Positions 61,548 to 64,000 of a stretch of 64,000 nucleotides of DNA are shown one piece after another. Position numbers and translations under genes: made by a program. The number at the start of each line of letters is the position of its first letter. Within the stretch, counting starts at the first letter, position 1. Below the pieces are notes generated by a model. It was not told the origin of the DNA and made no database searches. It saw nothing but the letters and a program-made list of their open reading frames with translations. The DNA is from Bog-473 sp963770645 (GTDB taxonomy: Bacteria > Actinomycetota > Acidimicrobiia > Acidimicrobiales > RAAP-2): positions 1-64,000 of the forward strand of contig CAVYQL010000003.1 in NCBI GenBank assembly GCA_963770645.1, read 5' to 3'.

Positions 61548-62089
61548 GCGCCGGTGGCACCAAGAACCAACGCCAGCATCGCATCACCAAGCTGCTCGAG
61601 AGCCAGGCCGTGACCAGCCAGGCGCAGTTGGTGACGCTGCTCGGTGAGGAGGGGGTCGAGGCCACCCAGACGACGGTGTCGCGCGACCTCGAGGACCTCG
61701 GCGCGGTCAAGGTCCGCCTGCCCGGCGGCGAGACGGCGTACGCGCTGCCCGAGTTGCCGGTGCACCAGATTGCGCCCGAGGACCACCTGCGTCGCGTGTT
61801 GGGGGAGTGGGTCGTCGAGGTCGCGCACTCGGGGAACCTGGTGGTGCTCCGCACGCCGCCCGGCTCGGCGCACGTCGTCGGGTCGGCGCTGGACCGCAGC
61901 GGGCTCGAGGAGGTCGTGGGCACCGTCGCGGGAGACGACACGGTGCTCGTGGTGGTCGACGAGCTGGTGGGTGGTGCCGCCATGGCGGCACGCCTACGCG
62001 ACGTCGCCGGCATCACCGTGGGCACCGTGGCCACCGTGGCATCGAACGGGAAGGACACAAGGGGAAGGACAGTGACTGAACATGGCTGA
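61544..62089 (+). CDS. argR: Arginine repressor
   Basis: 181 residues from ATG 61544, overlapping argF by 4 bases. Winged helix-turn-helix at the N-terminus (KNQRQHRITKLLESQAVTSQ; EGVEATQTTVSRDLEDLGAV) and C-terminal arginine-binding/oligomerisation domain (SGNLVVLRTPPGSAHVVGSA; GTVAGDDTVLVVVDELVGGA). It binds ARG boxes as a hexamer with arginine. Its encoding inside the operon suggests autoregulation through the region before argC. It is about 20 residues longer than usual at the two ends. Confidence 0.93.
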   Translation: MSAGGTKNQRQHRITKLLESQAVTSQAQLVTLLGEEGVEATQTTVSRDLEDLGAVKVRLPGGETAYALPELPVHQIAPEDHLRRVLGEWVVEVAHSGNLVVLRTPPGSAHVVGSALDRSGLEEVVGTVAGDDTVLVVVDELVGGAAMAARLRDVAGITVGTVATVASNGKDTRGRTVTEHG

Positions 62090-63359
62090 CCGGGTGATCC
62101 TGGCGTACAGCGGCGGCCTCGATACGTCGGTGGCCGTGCGCTGGCTCATCGAGCACGAGGGCGTCGAGGTCGTGGCGGTGGCGGTCAACGTGGGCCAGGC
62201 CGCCGAGCGTGGCGGCGAGGACTGGGACGCCATCCGCAACCGGGCCATCGCCGCCGGTGCCGTCGAGGCGGTCGTGATCGACGCCCGCTACGAGATGGCC
62301 GAACACTTCTGCATGCCTGCGTTGCAGGCGAACGCCCGCTACGAAGGCAAGTACCCCCTTGTCTCGGCGTTGTCGCGCCCGGTGATCGTGAGGCACCTCG
62401 TGGCCGAGGCACGCCGGCACAAGGCGACCGCGGTCGCGCACGGCTGCACGGGCAAGGGCAACGACCAGGTGCGCTTCGAGGTCGGCGTTCGTGCGCTGGC
62501 GCCCGACCTCCGGATCCTCGCCCCCGCCCGCGTCTGGGGCCTCACGCGCGAGGACTGCGTCGAGCTGGCGGCGAAGTGGGAGATCCCCATCACCGTCACC
62601 AAGGAGAAGCTCTACTCGATCGACGACAACCTGTGGGGCAAGGCGATCGAGTGCGGGGCCATCGAGGACCCGTGGGCCCCGGCGCCCGACGACGTGTACA
62701 CGCTCACGCGGGTCACCGAGTCCGAGCCCGTCGAGGTGATCGTGGGCTTCGAGGCGGGCGTGCCGGTCACGTTGGACGGCGCCGCGCTCAGCCCCTACGA
62801 GCTCATCACGCGGCTGGGCGCCATCGCCGGCGCCCGTGGCTTCGGACGACTCGACATGGTCGAGAACCGCCGCGTGGGGATCAAGAGCCGCGAGGTCTAC
62901 GAGTGCCCGGCCGCGCTGGCGCTCATCGCGGCGCACGCAGACCTCGAGGACCTGACCCTCGAGCGCGACCTGCAGCACGAGAAGGCCCGCCTCGAGCCGC
63001 GCTGGTCCGAGCTGGTCTACGACGGGCTGTGGTATTCGCCTCTGCGCACGGCACTCCAGGCCTTCGTCTCGGAGAGCCAGCGCCACGTCACCGGTGAGGT
63101 GCGGCTGCGCTTCGCCGCGCCCGGCACCTGCACGGTGGTCGGGCGGCGCAGCCCCGTGGCGCTCTACGACCACGGCCTGGCCACCTACGACGCGTCCGAC
63201 ACCTTCCGGCACGGCGACGCCGAGGGATTTGTGCGGCTGTGGGGTCTCGGTGTGGCAACGTGGTCAGCCAGGCAGGGTCCGGGTGCCGAGGCGGCCGAGC
63301 GGGCTGAGGCGGCCGAGCGGCTGCTGGCGCCACCGGGAACAGGAAGGGGCGGGGCATGA
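62082..63359 (+). CDS. argG: Argininosuccinate synthase
   Basis: 425 residues from ATG 62082, overlapping argR by 8 bases. The ATP-binding P-loop-like motif is VILAYSGGLDTSVAVRWL at the start. Also seen: RYEGKYPLVSALSRPVIVRH, AHGCTGKGNDQVRFE, SIDDNLWGKAIECGAIED and RVGIKSREVYECPAALALIA. It condenses citrulline and aspartate. The last about 35 residues (EAAERAEAAERLLAPPGTGR) are an extra Ala/Glu-rich tail not found in most family members. It overlaps argH by 4 bases. Confidence 0.94.
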   Translation: MADRVILAYSGGLDTSVAVRWLIEHEGVEVVAVAVNVGQAAERGGEDWDAIRNRAIAAGAVEAVVIDARYEMAEHFCMPALQANARYEGKYPLVSALSRPVIVRHLVAEARRHKATAVAHGCTGKGNDQVRFEVGVRALAPDLRILAPARVWGLTREDCVELAAKWEIPITVTKEKLYSIDDNLWGKAIECGAIEDPWAPAPDDVYTLTRVTESEPVEVIVGFEAGVPVTLDGAALSPYELITRLGAIAGARGFGRLDMVENRRVGIKSREVYECPAALALIAAHADLEDLTLERDLQHEKARLEPRWSELVYDGLWYSPLRTALQAFVSESQRHVTGEVRLRFAAPGTCTVVGRRSPVALYDHGLATYDASDTFRHGDAEGFVRLWGLGVATWSARQGPGAEAAERAEAAERLLAPPGTGRGGA

Positions 63360-64000
63360 CGCTGTGGGAGGGCCGCATCGCGTCGGGCATGGCGAACGAG
63401 GTGGCTGCGTTCACCGTGAGCCTCTCCTTCGACCGGGTCTTGGCCACCGACGATCTGGCGGGCTCGCGCGCACACGTGAAGGGGCTCGGCAAGGTCGGCA
63501 TACTCTCCGACTCCGAGGTGACGGCACTGATCGAGGCGCTCGACATGGTGGAGGAGGAGTTCGACACCGGCGTCTTCGCCTTCGCGCCAGGCGACGAGGA
63601 CATCCACACCGCGATCGAGCGGCGCGTGACCGAGCTCATCGGCGACGTCGGCGCCAAGCTGCACACCGGGCGGAGCCGCAACGACCAGGTGGCGACCGCG
63701 CTGCGCCTGTGGTGCCGGCGCACGCTCATCGGCGTGGCCGCCGAGATCATGGCGCTCCAGGACACGCTGGCGCACCGAGCCGCCGACGCCGCCGACGTCT
63801 ACCTGCCCGGCTACACCCACATGCAGCGGGCCCAGCCCGTGTTGCTGGCCCACCACCTGCTGGCGCACGCGTGGGCACTGGCGCGCGACGTGGACCGGCT
63901 CCTGACCACGGTGGACCGCCTCAACACATCACCGCTGGGGGCGGGCGCGCTGGCCGGCTCGTCGTTGCCGCTCGATCCCGACTACGTCGCGGCGGAGCTC
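63356..64000 (+). CDS. argH: Argininosuccinate lyase, 3' end outside window
   Basis: The first 215 residues from ATG 63356. Seen: TLWEGRIASGMANEVAAF, DRVLATDDLAGSRAHVKGLG, DIHTAIERRVTELIGDVGAK LHTGRSRNDQVATALRLW (substrate-binding region) and YLPGYTHMQRAQPVLLAHHL (catalytic His region). It splits argininosuccinate into arginine and fumarate, the last step. The signature near residue 280 with the mobile serine loop lies beyond the window end. Overlaps argG by 4 bases. Confidence 0.94.
   Translation, partial: MTLWEGRIASGMANEVAAFTVSLSFDRVLATDDLAGSRAHVKGLGKVGILSDSEVTALIEALDMVEEEFDTGVFAFAPGDEDIHTAIERRVTELIGDVGAKLHTGRSRNDQVATALRLWCRRTLIGVAAEIMALQDTLAHRAADAADVYLPGYTHMQRAQPVLLAHHLLAHAWALARDVDRLLTTVDRLNTSPLGAGALAGSSLPLDPDYVAAEL

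Overview
The window looks like two unrelated bacterial genomes joined at about 51,928-51,941. Bases 1 to about 51,930 are of Acidobacteriota type (Acidobacteriaceae-like). The signs are a PadR regulator overlapping an ADOP-type permease, a CadC-like regulator with TPRs, a secretin carrying a cohesin-like domain followed by two pseudopilins, a GH27 alpha-galactosidase, and many small secreted proteins. Bases about 51,942 to 64,000 are higher in GC and of Actinomycetota type: pheS-pheT, a double GNAT protein, then argC-J-B-D-F-R-G-H, the gene order known from mycobacteria and relatives. An MFS gene (minus strand) and pheS (plus strand) both break off at the join. I read this as a chimeric contig or clone rather than a natural arrangement.

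Layout of the first part: a frameshifted DegT aminotransferase and a DapA-family lyase (1-2042); a 2-oxoacid:ferredoxin oxidoreductase pair (2196-5123) with a clean terminator; a possible cysteine-responsive leader, a 35-residue membrane ORF and a YeiH-type putative sulfate exporter (5178-6558); small membrane proteins and xylulokinase (6581-9650); a CadC-TPR regulator and a secreted-protein gene (10143-12852); an AraC/epimerase divergon and tdh (13268-16526); a secreted quinoprotein-like propeller protein, a MarR divergon, a SpoIIE phosphatase and an Hsp70-like protein (16542-24677); a PadR/ADOP pair and alpha-galactosidase (25174-29584); a DPP-IV-like peptidase, AIM24, TrxC, PepA and SmpB (32307-38142); the secretin and pseudopilin cluster (38334-41703); EngB, DinB, an FRG-domain membrane protein, several secreted proteins and peptidases, and the truncated MFS gene (42486-51927).

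The second part is one tightly packed operon for arginine biosynthesis. Most neighbouring genes overlap by 4-8 bases, and ArgR is encoded inside the cluster it probably regulates. The 303-base gap before argC holds an unusual nested repeat array.

Many genes in both parts (degT, AraC, epimerase, tdh, SpoIIE, ADOP, DPP-IV, pepA, engB, VOC, NTF2-like, heparinase-like, proline iminopeptidase, argB) are broken by single-base indels, while their conserved motifs continue in another frame. This points to sequencing error more than gene decay. Frame breaks should be checked against reads before anything is called a pseudogene.

The most interesting candidates are the three-cysteine leader before the YeiH gene, a two-copy element with a promoter-like box plus a hairpin (around 9,840 and 43,330), the secretin-cohesin fusion with a 57-base tandem duplication, and the repeat array upstream of argC. 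No CRISPR array, rRNA, tRNA, prophage or insertion sequence was recognised.
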